A DNA stretch of 64,000 nt from Acidobacteriota bacterium. GTDB lineage: Bacteria > Acidobacteriota > Holophagae > Holophagales > Holophagaceae. Shown one piece after another: positions 50,492 to 60,836 of this stretch. The stretch covers positions 124,001 to 188,000 of the forward strand of contig JACPYP010000007.1 in the NCBI GenBank assembly GCA_016195985.1, in the 5' to 3' direction. A program made the translations under genes and the position numbers. Position 1 is the stretch's first letter; the number at the start of each line of letters is the position of its first letter. The notes under the pieces were generated by a model that searched no databases, was not told where the DNA came from, and worked only from the letters and a program-made list of their open reading frames with translations.

Positions 50492-50549
50492 GAGGCCCGG
50501 TCCCTTGGTGAAGCCTCATCCCGATCACCCGATCCGCTGGAGAGATGAA

Positions 50550-51176
50550 ATGACGTACGAGCCCATGAATTATGAATACCTGAGGGGTGGAGCGATCAAG
50601 GGTTTCAGCGACAGCCAACTGGAGCTTCACTTCACCCTGTACAAAGGATATCTGACCAAGCTCAATGAGATCGAAGAGAAGCTGATCTCGGCAAACAACA
50701 GCAAACCCAACTACTCCTTTAATGAATACAGTGAGCTGAAGCGTCGGGAAGCCGTGGCCTTTAACGGCTCCTTCCTCCACGAGCTGTATTTCGAGAACCT
50801 GGGCGCCGATACCCAGACCAGCCCAGAGCTTGAGAAGGCCATGGATGCGCAGGGTGGTGTGGACAAGATCCTGGCGGATCTGAAAGCTGCGGCCCTCGGT
50901 GGCCCCGGCTGGGCCCTGCTCACCCAGAACCGCAGGGATGGAAAACTTCACACCTACTTCGTGGCAGAACATCACCTGGGCATGCCCATCGACCAGGATT
51001 TGCTCCTGGTCCTGGACAGCTGGGAGCATGCATTCATGGTGGATTTCGGGATGAGGCGCTCCGATTACATCAATGCCTTCCTGGAGAACATCAAGTGGAG
51101 TCAAGTCTCCCGGCGATTCGCCAACGCGAAGCTGCGCCATTCAGGGGAGGGGCTCCATGAGCGGGGGATTCATTGA
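50550..51176 (+). CDS. Fe/Mn-family superoxide dismutase (encapsulin operon)
   Basis: 208 residues from the ATG at 50550 (GGAGAG upstream), with no leader. Family blocks: LELHFTLYKGYLTKLNEIEE, NGSFLHELYFENLG, GGPGWALLTQ, and SWEHAFMVDFGMRRSDYINAFLENIKWSQV near the C terminus, which carries two of the metal ligands. It resembles the Tat-leader dismutase at 3668 but is cytosolic. Its 3' end overlaps the ferritin gene by 20 bases. The C terminus lacks an encapsulin targeting peptide, so it may remain outside the shell. Confidence 0.85.
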   Translation: MTYEPMNYEYLRGGAIKGFSDSQLELHFTLYKGYLTKLNEIEEKLISANNSKPNYSFNEYSELKRREAVAFNGSFLHELYFENLGADTQTSPELEKAMDAQGGVDKILADLKAAALGGPGWALLTQNRRDGKLHTYFVAEHHLGMPIDQDLLLVLDSWEHAFMVDFGMRRSDYINAFLENIKWSQVSRRFANAKLRHSGEGLHERGIH

Positions 51177-51495
51177 ATCGGGCCTTACAGCCGCTTCCCT
51201 CGACTTGCACCGGGCCTTGGCCAGCCTGCAAGAGGAATTAGAGGCCATCGACTATTACCACCAGCGGGTGGATGCCGCCTCCGACAGCGCCCTGAAGAGC
51301 ATCCTGGTGCACAACCGCGATGATGAGATGGAACATGCGGCGATGCTGCTGGAGTGGCTGCGCCGGACCCTGCCCGGCTTCGATCTCCAGTTGAAGAAAT
51401 TCTTGTTCATGTCCGGAGATCTGACTGCCCTCGCCAAGGGGGATCCACCTTCCGCCACGAGCGGAAGCGGCCTTGGCCTGGCGAACTTGAAATGA
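51157..51495 (+). CDS. Encapsulated ferritin-like protein (EncFtn)
   Basis: 112 residues from the ATG at 51157 (GGGGAGG upstream). The two-helix EncFtn core contains QEELEAIDYYHQRVDAASD (Glu27/Glu29) and RDDEMEHAAMLLEWLRR (Glu57, His60), the ferroxidase residues of this decameric ferritin relative. The C terminus SGSGLGLANLK (about 102-112), after a flexible Pro/Ser linker, resembles encapsulin cargo-loading peptides (G-S-L-G-I-G-S-L-K type). Cargo of the encapsulin encoded next, making an iron-storing compartment. Confidence 0.9.
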   Translation: MSGGFIESGLTAASLDLHRALASLQEELEAIDYYHQRVDAASDSALKSILVHNRDDEMEHAAMLLEWLRRTLPGFDLQLKKFLFMSGDLTALAKGDPPSATSGSGLGLANLK

Positions 51496-51516
51496 CCTTG
51501 TCCGGGAGATGCAGCC

Positions 51517-52335
51517 ATGGCTGACCTGCTGCGCCGCGAAATGGCCCCCATCGTCGATGAGGCCTGGAAGGAAATTGAACTTCAGAGCTCGCGCATCTTG
51601 AAGGGCAACCTGTCCGCCCGGAAGGTGGTCGATTTTCTGGGCCCTTATGGGTGGAAGCATGCGGCCATAAATCTTGGGAGGCTGGAAATCGGCCCTGAAT
51701 CCGCCACAGATGGTGTGGCCTGGGGCCTGCACAAGGTGCTTCCCCTGGTGGAAATCCGGGTGCCCTTCACGTTGGGGATCTGGGAGCTGGATGATGTGGC
51801 CCGAGGCGCGAAGAACCCAGACCTGGAATCCCTGAAAGCAGCTGCGCGGAAGGCGGCCCTGTTCGAGGAATCGGCGCTCTACTGGGGATTCGAGGAGGCA
51901 GGCATCCAGGGCTTGCTTCAGAGCTCCAGCCACCCTCCCGTGTCGCTGAGTCCTGACCGGGGTCGCCTCACGGAATCTGTGGAACTCGCCCTGTTGGCCA
52001 TCCAGGAGGCCGAGATCGGAGGGCCCTACGCACTGGTGCTGGGCAGCGAGCCCTACAAATGGCTGATGGCGGGCGAATCCAACAGCTATCCCCTTCGGAA
52101 ACGCATCGAGGCCCTCATCACCGGCGGCATCCACTGGAGCCCGGTGCTCGAAGGGGGCGCGGTGCTCTCCCGCCGGGGCGGCGATTTCGAGATGTCGGTG
52201 GGTCAGGATCTAGCCATTGGCTACAAGATCCACCAGGCCCGTGAGGTCGAATTGTACTTCACCGAGTCTTTCACATTCCGCGTGCTGGAGCCGGCGGCGG
52301 CGGTGGCGTTGAAGCTGGATCGGGCCTCGCTCTAG
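51517..52335 (+). CDS. Encapsulin shell protein (family 1)
   Basis: 272 residues, the length of T=1 family 1 encapsulins. The HK97-like fold pattern runs MADLLRREMAPIVDEAWKEIELQSSRIL, VVDFLGPYGWKHAAINLGRLEI, VPLVEIRVPFTLGIWELDD, SVELALLAIQEAEIGGPYALVLG, and the C-terminal FTESFTFRVLEPAAAVALKL. It lies 21 bases after the ferritin gene. The shell would enclose the EncFtn and mineralise iron. Complete. Confidence 0.93.
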   Translation: MADLLRREMAPIVDEAWKEIELQSSRILKGNLSARKVVDFLGPYGWKHAAINLGRLEIGPESATDGVAWGLHKVLPLVEIRVPFTLGIWELDDVARGAKNPDLESLKAAARKAALFEESALYWGFEEAGIQGLLQSSSHPPVSLSPDRGRLTESVELALLAIQEAEIGGPYALVLGSEPYKWLMAGESNSYPLRKRIEALITGGIHWSPVLEGGAVLSRRGGDFEMSVGQDLAIGYKIHQAREVELYFTESFTFRVLEPAAAVALKLDRASL

Positions 52336-52461
52336 GTGAACCGCGAGCCCCAAGTGGATCTCCGGTTGCAGGGCGCGTGATGGTTTTCCGCGAATTTGGC
52401 CGCTCGTGGAGAGGAAAGGGGCGATACTGGCTTTGTTCTGCCATGGCAAAGGCGGTATTCG

Positions 52462-53100
52462 ATGAACCAGAAGCAGACGGATTTGGAATCTACAGCCAGC
52501 CTTCGAACCCGGGCCGAAGACAGGCTCCAGAAGGGCGGCACCTCTTCTCACGGGGCGCTTCAATCGTGGACTCAGGAGGAGGCCCAGAGGACCATCCACG
52601 AGTTGGAGGTTCATCAACTTGAGCTGGTGATGCAAAACGAAGAACTTTCGCGGCTCCAGGCAGATCTGGAAGATGCGCGGGCGCACTATTTCGATCTCTA
52701 CCATCTCGCCCCGATCGGCTACTGCATTCTTTCTCGGGAGGGCCTGGTGATGGAGGCCAACCTCACGGCGGTGAAGCTGCTGGATCTGGCCCTGGCGACC
52801 CTCGTCAAGAAGCCGATCACTCAGTTCATCTATAAGGACGACCAGGATCTGTACTACCTCCATCGCAAACAGCTGCACCGCTCGGACCAGTTGTCATCCT
52901 GCGAGCTGCGCATGGTCAAGCGGGATGGAACCCTCTTTTGGGCCCAATTGATTTCGGCACCTCCAGAGGCTCGCCCTGGGCCGGGCGGCGCTGGGGAAAC
53001 CCGCCTGATCCTGAGCGATATCAGCGAGCGACGCAGCATGCAAGAAGAGAAGGCCGATCTGTTGGCTCGCTTACAACAGGCGCAGATCCCTGCGGGTTGA
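52462..53100 (+). CDS. PAS-domain protein, possibly truncated sensor kinase
   Basis: 212 residues from the ATG at 52462. A helical N terminus (ELEVHQLELVMQNEELSRLQADLEDA) leads into one PAS domain (about 75-195, LYHLAPIGYCILSREGLVMEANLTAVKLLD) with a PAC end, LILSDISERRSMQEEKADL. In relatives this is followed by the histidine-kinase H-box helix; here it stops right after LLARLQQAQIPAG. No kinase domain is found in the 258 bases downstream. Could be a genuine PAS-only protein or the 5' remnant of a hybrid kinase. Confidence 0.7.
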   Translation: MNQKQTDLESTASLRTRAEDRLQKGGTSSHGALQSWTQEEAQRTIHELEVHQLELVMQNEELSRLQADLEDARAHYFDLYHLAPIGYCILSREGLVMEANLTAVKLLDLALATLVKKPITQFIYKDDQDLYYLHRKQLHRSDQLSSCELRMVKRDGTLFWAQLISAPPEARPGPGGAGETRLILSDISERRSMQEEKADLLARLQQAQIPAG

Positions 53101-53358
53101 GAACAGGCCTCTCGAGGTCTTCACGCCAGCAGGTTTCTCCATGAATTGGGATATCGTTTTGAATCCAGTTGCCCCCGCGTCTCCTGAGAGGCGGAAGGCC
53201 ATGCCAGCGGGTCTTTCTACCGAAGGTTGGTTCGTGACATCTAGGAAGGGCAGAAAGGTTCGGGTTCTCATTTTCCAACTCATGGCCTAGCTCGGCGAAC
53301 TCAAAAAGGGCCTGAAAGAATGCCGCGAGCAAGTCTTGAAGGAGTTTAGGGGTAGGGA

Positions 53359-56004
53359 ATGCGACCAAAATCCATTTCTGGCGGAAAGAAGGCTCAACCT
53401 GCCAAGGTCGGGAAGCTGTCGCCCATCCAGAAAGGTCCAGCCTTTTTTCCGATTGTGGGTATTGGAGCTTCGGCCGGGGGTTTGGAGGCCCTGGATGAAT
53501 TCTTGAACCATCTGCCGGGAGACAGCCCCCTTGCCTTGGTGGTGGTACAGCACCTCGCCCCGACTCAGCCAGGGATGATGGTGGAACTGCTCCAGCGCTC
53601 TACTCCGTTTAAAGTTCTGCAGGCTATGGATGGTCAGGTTGTGAAACCTGGGCACCTCTATGTCATTCCACCGGGTTTGGATCTCTCTATCCTGCGGGGC
53701 AAGCTATTCCTCTTTCCGCCCACAGAGCCACATGGACTGCGGCTCCCTATTGACTTCTTCTTTCAGTCACTCGCCCAGGACCGTGCAGCCTCGGCAATCG
53801 GCATTGTCTTTTCAGGCATGGGCTCCGACGGACTTCGGGGTTCCAAAGCCATCAAAGAAAACGGCGGGATGGTTCTCGCCCAGGACCCAGCCTCTGCCCG
53901 TTACGACGGCATGCCGGGCAGTGTGGTCAGAGAGGGGCTCGCGGATCTGATGGGAACACCGGCCAAGCTGGCAGGGGACCTAATCCGCCTCTTGGCCGGA
54001 AAACTGAAATGTCCGCTCCCAGAGCCCTTCATGTCCAATCAGGAGCGGAGCTCATTCGAACGCATATGCATCCTTCTCCGGGCCAGGACCGGCCACGATT
54101 TTTCGCTATATAAGAAGAGCACCATCTACCGTCGGATCGAGCGCCGGATGGGGATTCATGGCATCGCTTCCATCTCCGAATATGTGCAATTCATCGAAGG
54201 AACCCCCCCAGAGTCGGAGTTGCTCTTCAAGGAGCTGCTCATCGGTGTGACCAGCTTCTTCCGGGATCCAGAATCCTGGAAACAGTTGGCTGAAGAAGTG
54301 ATCCCCGCTTTGATTGCCGCCCGCCCCGAGGGCGGTGTGCTGCGCGCCTGGGTGCCAGGATGCTCCACGGGGGAGGAAGCCTGCTCTTTGGCAATTACAT
54401 TCATGGAGGTTCTGAAGGAGCAGGGTCCAAGGGCACCCGTCACACTCCAGATTTTTGCCACCGATCTGGATCGTGATGCTGTTGAGAAGGGCCGCCAAGG
54501 GTCCTATTCACCGGCCGCAATGTCCGGCCTCTCGGACGAGAGGCGGTTGGCCTGGTTCATTCCAGATGAGCATGGATTCAAGCTGCGAAAGGAAATCCGG
54601 GAGATGCTGGTGTATGCCATTCAAGATGTCATCCAGGATCCGCCCTTCATCCGTCTGGATCTGCTCCTCTGCCGGAACCTTCTGATCTACTTCTCGTCCG
54701 ATCTCCAAAAGCGGGTCCTCCCCCTTTTCCACTACAGCCTGAACCCCAACGGATGCTTGTTTCTGGGGAGTGCTGAGAGCATCGGTCCATTCACGGATTT
54801 GTTTGTCCCCCATCCGGGCAAGGCGAGGCTCTTCTACCGGAAAGCGAATTCCCAGACACCCGGGTTCGCCCCATTCCCCATCACCCTTTCCCTTCCGAGG
54901 GAGAGCACTCGTGAGGCCACTGTGCCCAAGGCCCCGATCAATCTCCAGGCTCTTGCAGATCAGGTTCTGCTGCACCGGTTCGCGCCTCCAGCGGTTCTAT
55001 CTTCTGAATCTGGCGACATCCTCTACATCAGCGGCAAGACTGGCAACTATTTGGAACCCGCCATGGGTAAAGCGAACTGGAACTTGTTCGCCATGGCCAG
55101 GGAAGGGCTGCGCACTGAACTTGGAGTGGCATTCCGCAAAGCCCTTGGTCAGACCGACCCCGTGATTGTCAGAGGGCTTCGAGTGGGCACCAACGCTGGC
55201 ACTCAAATGGTGGACCTTACGGTTCAGGCGTTGCAAGCTCCTGAAGCGTTGAAGGGAACCGTGATGACTGTCTTTTCAAATCAAACCGATTCCCATCCGG
55301 TTAAGTTTTCAAAAGCGGGAAAGGGTCTACCGCCGAATCTTGTCCGGCTTTCGGAACTGGAGGCGGAGTTGAAGTCATCATTGGAAGAACTTCAGAGCAA
55401 TCGGGAGGAAATGCAGACCTCCCAGGAGGAACTGAAGGCCACCAATGAGGAATTGCAGTCCACCAATGAGGAACTGCAGTCCACCAATGAGGAACTGACC
55501 ACTTCCAAAGAAGAACTCCAATCGCTGAATGAGGAGCTGCAGACGGTGAATGCAGAACAGCAATCCAAGGTTGAGGAGTTGTCGGCGACTAACAATGATA
55601 TGAAGAACCTCCTGGATGCCACAGATATTGCGACCCTCTTTCTGGATGAACACCTGCATGTCCGTCGCTTTACCAAGGGCGCCACCCGCATTTTCAAACT
55701 CATTCAAAGCGATGTGGGGCGACCGATCACGGACATTGTCAGCAATCTCGACTATCCGGGGCTGGAGCGAGACGCCACTGAGGTTCTTAGAACCCTGGTA
55801 TTGAGTGAGCGAGAGGTTCCCGCCCAGCAAGGTGAGGCTTGGTTCTCGACTCGAATCCTGCCTTATCGAACGATCCAAAATGCCATTGGCGGGTTGGTTG
55901 TCACGTTCACAGAGATCACCCGCGCCAAGGCTCTTGAGGCCGACCTCAGGACGGAAGTTTCGGGAAAGCCCAAGGGGGGAAGTCGAGGACAACGATCAAA
56001 GTGA
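53359..56004 (+). CDS. CheB-CheR-PAS fusion protein
   Basis: 881 residues. Residues about 28-215 form a CheB methylesterase domain with Ser38 (GASAGG), His65 (VQHLAP) and Asp157 (GMGSDG). Residues about 228-490 form a CheR methyltransferase domain (PGCSTGEEACSLAI SAM motif, LLLCRNLLIYF). A long heptad coil (about 660-745) contains EELQSTNEELQSTNEELTT repeats, followed by a PAS domain (about 745-860). Such fusions methylate and demethylate receptor-type targets; the lack of a receiver domain means control is through the PAS/coil. No kinase domain follows. Confidence 0.92.
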   Translation: MRPKSISGGKKAQPAKVGKLSPIQKGPAFFPIVGIGASAGGLEALDEFLNHLPGDSPLALVVVQHLAPTQPGMMVELLQRSTPFKVLQAMDGQVVKPGHLYVIPPGLDLSILRGKLFLFPPTEPHGLRLPIDFFFQSLAQDRAASAIGIVFSGMGSDGLRGSKAIKENGGMVLAQDPASARYDGMPGSVVREGLADLMGTPAKLAGDLIRLLAGKLKCPLPEPFMSNQERSSFERICILLRARTGHDFSLYKKSTIYRRIERRMGIHGIASISEYVQFIEGTPPESELLFKELLIGVTSFFRDPESWKQLAEEVIPALIAARPEGGVLRAWVPGCSTGEEACSLAITFMEVLKEQGPRAPVTLQIFATDLDRDAVEKGRQGSYSPAAMSGLSDERRLAWFIPDEHGFKLRKEIREMLVYAIQDVIQDPPFIRLDLLLCRNLLIYFSSDLQKRVLPLFHYSLNPNGCLFLGSAESIGPFTDLFVPHPGKARLFYRKANSQTPGFAPFPITLSLPRESTREATVPKAPINLQALADQVLLHRFAPPAVLSSESGDILYISGKTGNYLEPAMGKANWNLFAMAREGLRTELGVAFRKALGQTDPVIVRGLRVGTNAGTQMVDLTVQALQAPEALKGTVMTVFSNQTDSHPVKFSKAGKGLPPNLVRLSELEAELKSSLEELQSNREEMQTSQEELKATNEELQSTNEELQSTNEELTTSKEELQSLNEELQTVNAEQQSKVEELSATNNDMKNLLDATDIATLFLDEHLHVRRFTKGATRIFKLIQSDVGRPITDIVSNLDYPGLERDATEVLRTLVLSEREVPAQQGEAWFSTRILPYRTIQNAIGGLVVTFTEITRAKALEADLRTEVSGKPKGGSRGQRSK
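55441..55500 (+). repeat. 21-bp in-frame repeat in the coil of the CheB-CheR protein
   Basis: Unit ACCAATGAGGAACTGCAGTCC occurs at 55441, 55462 and partly at 55483, encoding TNEELQS repeats in the coil. It extends a wider E-E-L heptad region. Confidence 0.85.
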
Positions 56005-56246
56005 GGCATCGGCGCAAAGATCCAACGATGTCTTGGAATCCGGGAGACCGTTGCATCAATTCCGCTCCATCAGTCGGATCGCCAAAAAGATGGCTCCGCA
56101 CAGCCGCCGGGACCGTGGGTCAGCGGGGAACCTCCAACTGGTGAGCAAGCTGCCGCACCGCCACAGTTCACCCAAATCCGCTTCAATTCGCGTTATGCGC
56201 TTTGCCAGCCGTTTGCCACTGCGGCGGATTTGCCAGCACAAAAGAG

Positions 56247-56274
56247 AAAGCCCAGGATTTTAAGCCTGGGCTTT
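56247..56274 (-). terminator. Hairpin terminator after tRNA-Val
   Basis: Arms AAAGCCCAGG (56247-56256) and CCTGGGCTTT (56265-56274) with an 8-base loop. On the minus strand the stem is followed by CTCTTTTG, downstream of the tRNA. It can also end rightward transcription from the chemotaxis gene. Confidence 0.75.
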
Positions 56275-56286
56275 TCATGTAGTTGC

Positions 56287-56361
<75 letters not shown>

Positions 56362-56445
56362 GCGCGAGGTTCCATTCTAGCGGAAAACTGGCGTCTGTCG
56401 AGCCTCGGGAGCGGCCCCCAGGCGGTCGGGGGGCCGGGGGTTCGG

Positions 56446-56568
56446 TCAGCTGTTCCTCAGCCAAAGCACGAGGGCGGTCAGGGTGGCGGCGGCGAGAACC
56501 ACCCATTCCTGCGCGTAGGGGTGGCCCACGGCGAAGCGGCGGATGGGGATCGGGGCATGGGTGGTCAT
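56446..56568 (-). CDS. 40-residue single-helix membrane peptide
   Basis: ATG at 56568 with AGGGAGG 5 bases upstream; 40 residues. The first half is polar (THAPIPIRRFAVGHPYAQ), then a helix of about 18 residues (WVVLAAATLTALVLWL) and RNS. It is the second of two small membrane peptides of the same length here (see 56648-56770), separated by 79 bases. Function unknown. Confidence 0.6.
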   Translation of the reverse strand: MTTHAPIPIRRFAVGHPYAQEWVVLAAATLTALVLWLRNS

Positions 56569-56647
56569 GGGAACCTCCCTTCCTGGACGGGCGTCCATCC
56601 CAAGGATGGTTCCCCGGGGTGTCCCGCGCCCGGAAAACTGGACGCCC

Positions 56648-56770
56648 CTACTGGTTGGAGACGGGCCAGAGCAGCCAGGCGAGCAGGACACCCAGCAGAA
56701 CGAGGGCCCAATTGAGCAGGGCGGAGCGCTCGGACAGAGGTTTTTCGGAACGCAGGGTATGGGCAGCCAT
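56648..56770 (-). CDS. 40-residue single-helix membrane peptide
   Basis: ATG at 56770 with GGGAGG 5 bases upstream. A polar N terminus (AAHTLRSEKPLSERS) precedes one membrane helix (about 19-36: LNWALVLLGVLLAWLLWP). No known motif. Downstream of glmS by 90 bases in the same direction, and followed by the second peptide gene. Confidence 0.6.
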   Translation of the reverse strand: MAAHTLRSEKPLSERSALLNWALVLLGVLLAWLLWPVSNQ

Positions 56771-56860
56771 GGTGACCTCCCGGTGGGCGGCAGCGATGTC
56801 CACCCCATGCTCGGTCTCCGCGCCGGGCCCGCCGTGAAGGCTTTGGAAATTCGGTGGTGC

Positions 56861-58693
<1,833 letters not shown>

Positions 58694-58874
58694 GGTCCGC
58701 TCCCACAGTTGACCTCACCCTAGCGAGCCCAAGCCCATGATCCAATGTGGTGCCGGCCACCCGCCCTGAGGTTCCCCTCAAACACACCCTGTGGCAGATC
58801 CGCCGCACCGGGCGAAGACCCGCAGCCATGCTGCTCCTGGAGGCATCATGCAGCGCGGAACCCCGGGACAGGGC

Positions 58875-59813
58875 TCACCCCAGGCTGCGGATCCTGGCGG
58901 CGCGGGTATCGATTTCCGTGATGCGGAAGGCGAAGTTGCCTTCGACGACGACCACCTCGCCCTTAGCGATGAGCTTGCCGTTGACCAGCAGCTCCACGGG
59001 CGCGTCGGCGCTGCGGTTGAGCTCAAGGATGGCGCCCGGCGTGAGCTTGAGGAGTTCGCCCATCTGCATTTCCGTCTGGCCCATGCGGACCACCACGGGC
59101 AGCTGGATGTCCAGCAGCAGGTCGAGGTTGCCGGCATCGGTGGGCGGCCCGGAAGCCACGGGGGCCTGACGCACGGGCGCCGCGATGGTGGCGGCCACGG
59201 AGGCGGAGGCGGGGGCGGGCGGCTCCGGCGCCGCGGCGGGCGCTTCCACGAGGCCCAGCTTCCGCTTGAGCTGCTGCAGGAGGAGGTCGGGGAAGAGGAG
59301 GTGGACCGTCGTGTTCAGGGAATCCTGGCTGGTGTGCAGGCGGAGATCCTGGAAACCGCCCTGGCCCATCTGTTCGGTGAAGGCCGCGGCTTCCTGGGCC
59401 ATGGCCACGATCTCCACATTGGCGATGGCGAAGGTCTCTCCGGCCAGATCCGAGAGGGTCTGGTTGGCGCTGCCCATGACCTGGTTGAAGGTTTCGGCCA
59501 GGGCGTCCTTGGAATCCCCCACCAGCTCCTCGGCGGGGGCCCCTTCGCCGCCCAGCATGAGGTCCACCAGCATGGTCCCCTCCTTGAGGGGCAGGGTGAA
59601 GAAGAGGGTGCCGCTGAGTCCCTTCTGGTAGTTGGCTTTCACCAGGATGCCTGGGCCGTCCTGCAGGCCCGCGATGGCCGCTGTTTCCATCAGGCTGCCG
59701 GGCTCGGACTGCATCTGGAAGTCGCGGCCCGTGAGCATGGAGAACACCGAGGCCATGCTCTCGGCGAAGGCGCTGCCGACTTTCTGGAAGAATTCCATAT
59801 CACGGGCATCCAT
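58875..59813 (-). CDS. fliN: Flagellar motor switch protein FliN/FliY
   Basis: 312 residues. The C-terminal SpoA/FliN domain is clear (about 228-312: LLLDIQLPVVVRMGQTEMQMGELLKLTPGAILELNRSADAPVELLVNGKLIAKGEVVVVEGNFAFRITEI). The N-terminal part (FGSAFAES..., LADLAGETFAIANVEIV) resembles the CheC/chemotaxis-phosphatase-like part of FliY, with an Ala/Pro linker between. It lies 3 bases after fliM. It forms the C ring with FliM and FliG. Confidence 0.88.
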   Translation of the reverse strand: MDARDMEFFQKVGSAFAESMASVFSMLTGRDFQMQSEPGSLMETAAIAGLQDGPGILVKANYQKGLSGTLFFTLPLKEGTMLVDLMLGGEGAPAEELVGDSKDALAETFNQVMGSANQTLSDLAGETFAIANVEIVAMAQEAAAFTEQMGQGGFQDLRLHTSQDSLNTTVHLLFPDLLLQQLKRKLGLVEAPAAAPEPPAPASASVAATIAAPVRQAPVASGPPTDAGNLDLLLDIQLPVVVRMGQTEMQMGELLKLTPGAILELNRSADAPVELLVNGKLIAKGEVVVVEGNFAFRITEIDTRAARIRSLG

Positions 59814-59816
59814 GGT

Positions 59817-60833
59817 TCACCCTTCCGACCGGCTGCCGGTCACTTGGAACACGCGCTTGCCATTGGGATTCAGGGCCACCAGGCCCATGAACCGCGGAAT
59901 GCCGTCCACGCAGAGATCCAGCTCCGCGTCGAAGCGCTTGGTCAGCGGAATGAGGTCGCCGACCTTCAGCTGGAGGACTTCCTCCATGGTGAGGTTGGTG
60001 CCCCGGATCTCGGCGGCGGCCTCCATGCCGCAGCGCTTCAGGCTGGCCATGAGCAGGCGGGCCTCCTCGAAGGTGGAGGATTTCTTGTAGCCCGTGAACA
60101 TCTCCTGGTCGAACTTGCTGGAGATCGGCTCAAGGATGATGCTCGGGATGGCCAGGTTGATCATGCCGCTCACGGGCCCCATCTTCACTTCGAAGACCAC
60201 CAGCAGCACCACTTCGTTGGGGGCCACGATCTGGATGAGCTGGGGGCTGGTCTCCCGGGCCTGGATGCGGAAATCCAGATCCACGATGCCGCGCCAGGAT
60301 TCGCGCATGTCCTCCAGCAGCAGCTTGAGGATGCCGTCGAAGATGCTCTGCTCGATGTCAGTCATGGTGCGGAGGTTCTTCAGCGGCTCGCCGGGGCCGC
60401 CCAGCATCTTGTCGATGATGGGGAAGACCAGGGTGGGGTTCACTTCCAGGGCCAGGGCGCCTTCCAGGGGCTTGATGGAGATGGCGTTGAAACAGGTGGG
60501 ATCCGGCACCGAGAGGAGGAATTCCTGGTAGCTGAGCTGCTCCACGCTCACCAGGTTCACTTCCGTGATGGTGCGAAGGTAGGCGCTGAGGGAACTGGAG
60601 AAGTTTCGGGCGAAGCGGTCGTGCATGAAGTGCAGCGAGCGCATCTGCTCGCGGCTGACCCGGTCGGGGCGGCGGAAGTTGTAGAGGGTGACCTTGCGCT
60701 GTACCTGGGCTTTTTTTGCCGGAGCGGGCGCTGCGCCCCGTTCGGAGCCTCCCCCCGCCGCGGCCTTCCCGGCCGGCTTGGTGTGGGACTTAAGTAGTGC
60801 GTCTACTTCCTCTTGGCTTAGAATTTTGGCCAT
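59817..60833 (-). CDS. fliM: Flagellar motor switch protein FliM
   Basis: 338 residues. The N terminus has the CheY-P-binding-like ILSQEEVDALL. The middle domain follows (VSREQMRSLHFMHDRFARNFSSSLSAYLRT) and the C-terminal SpoA-like domain (LKVGDLIPLTKRFDAELDLCVDGIPRFMGLVALNPNGKRVFQV). A Pro/Ala/Gly-rich insert lies at residues 18-40. It switches flagellar rotation. Coupled with fliA (3 bases) and fliN. Confidence 0.93.
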   Translation of the reverse strand: MAKILSQEEVDALLKSHTKPAGKAAAGGGSERGAAPAPAKKAQVQRKVTLYNFRRPDRVSREQMRSLHFMHDRFARNFSSSLSAYLRTITEVNLVSVEQLSYQEFLLSVPDPTCFNAISIKPLEGALALEVNPTLVFPIIDKMLGGPGEPLKNLRTMTDIEQSIFDGILKLLLEDMRESWRGIVDLDFRIQARETSPQLIQIVAPNEVVLLVVFEVKMGPVSGMINLAIPSIILEPISSKFDQEMFTGYKKSSTFEEARLLMASLKRCGMEAAAEIRGTNLTMEEVLQLKVGDLIPLTKRFDAELDLCVDGIPRFMGLVALNPNGKRVFQVTGSRSEG

Positions 60834-60836
60834 GGA

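Larger units (their letters stand above)
50181..50549. other. Divergent intergenic region PKS / SOD-encapsulin
   Basis: 369 bases with no convincing gene. It contains an AT-rich palindrome AATTAGCTAATT (50244-50255), a sigma54-like promoter and a 13-bp tandem repeat (listed separately). A 61-codon reading at 50254-50439 has no recognised domain. Confidence 0.5.

Noticed and set aside
50250-51140. 296-codon minus-strand ORF across the dismutase gene
   Set aside because: Shadow of the SOD gene, which carries all family blocks.
53071-53368. Minus-strand ORFs of 70-115 codons between the PAS and CheB-CheR genes
   Set aside because: No recognised domain and no good start; interval treated as non-coding.
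55805-56263. 152-codon plus-strand ORF at the end of the CheB-CheR gene
   Set aside because: Arg/Ser-rich frame-shifted reading of the PAS end and the intergenic terminator region.
58694-58874. glmS ribozyme
   Set aside because: No matching core was recognised in the glmS upstream region, and the ribozyme is mostly found in Firmicutes.
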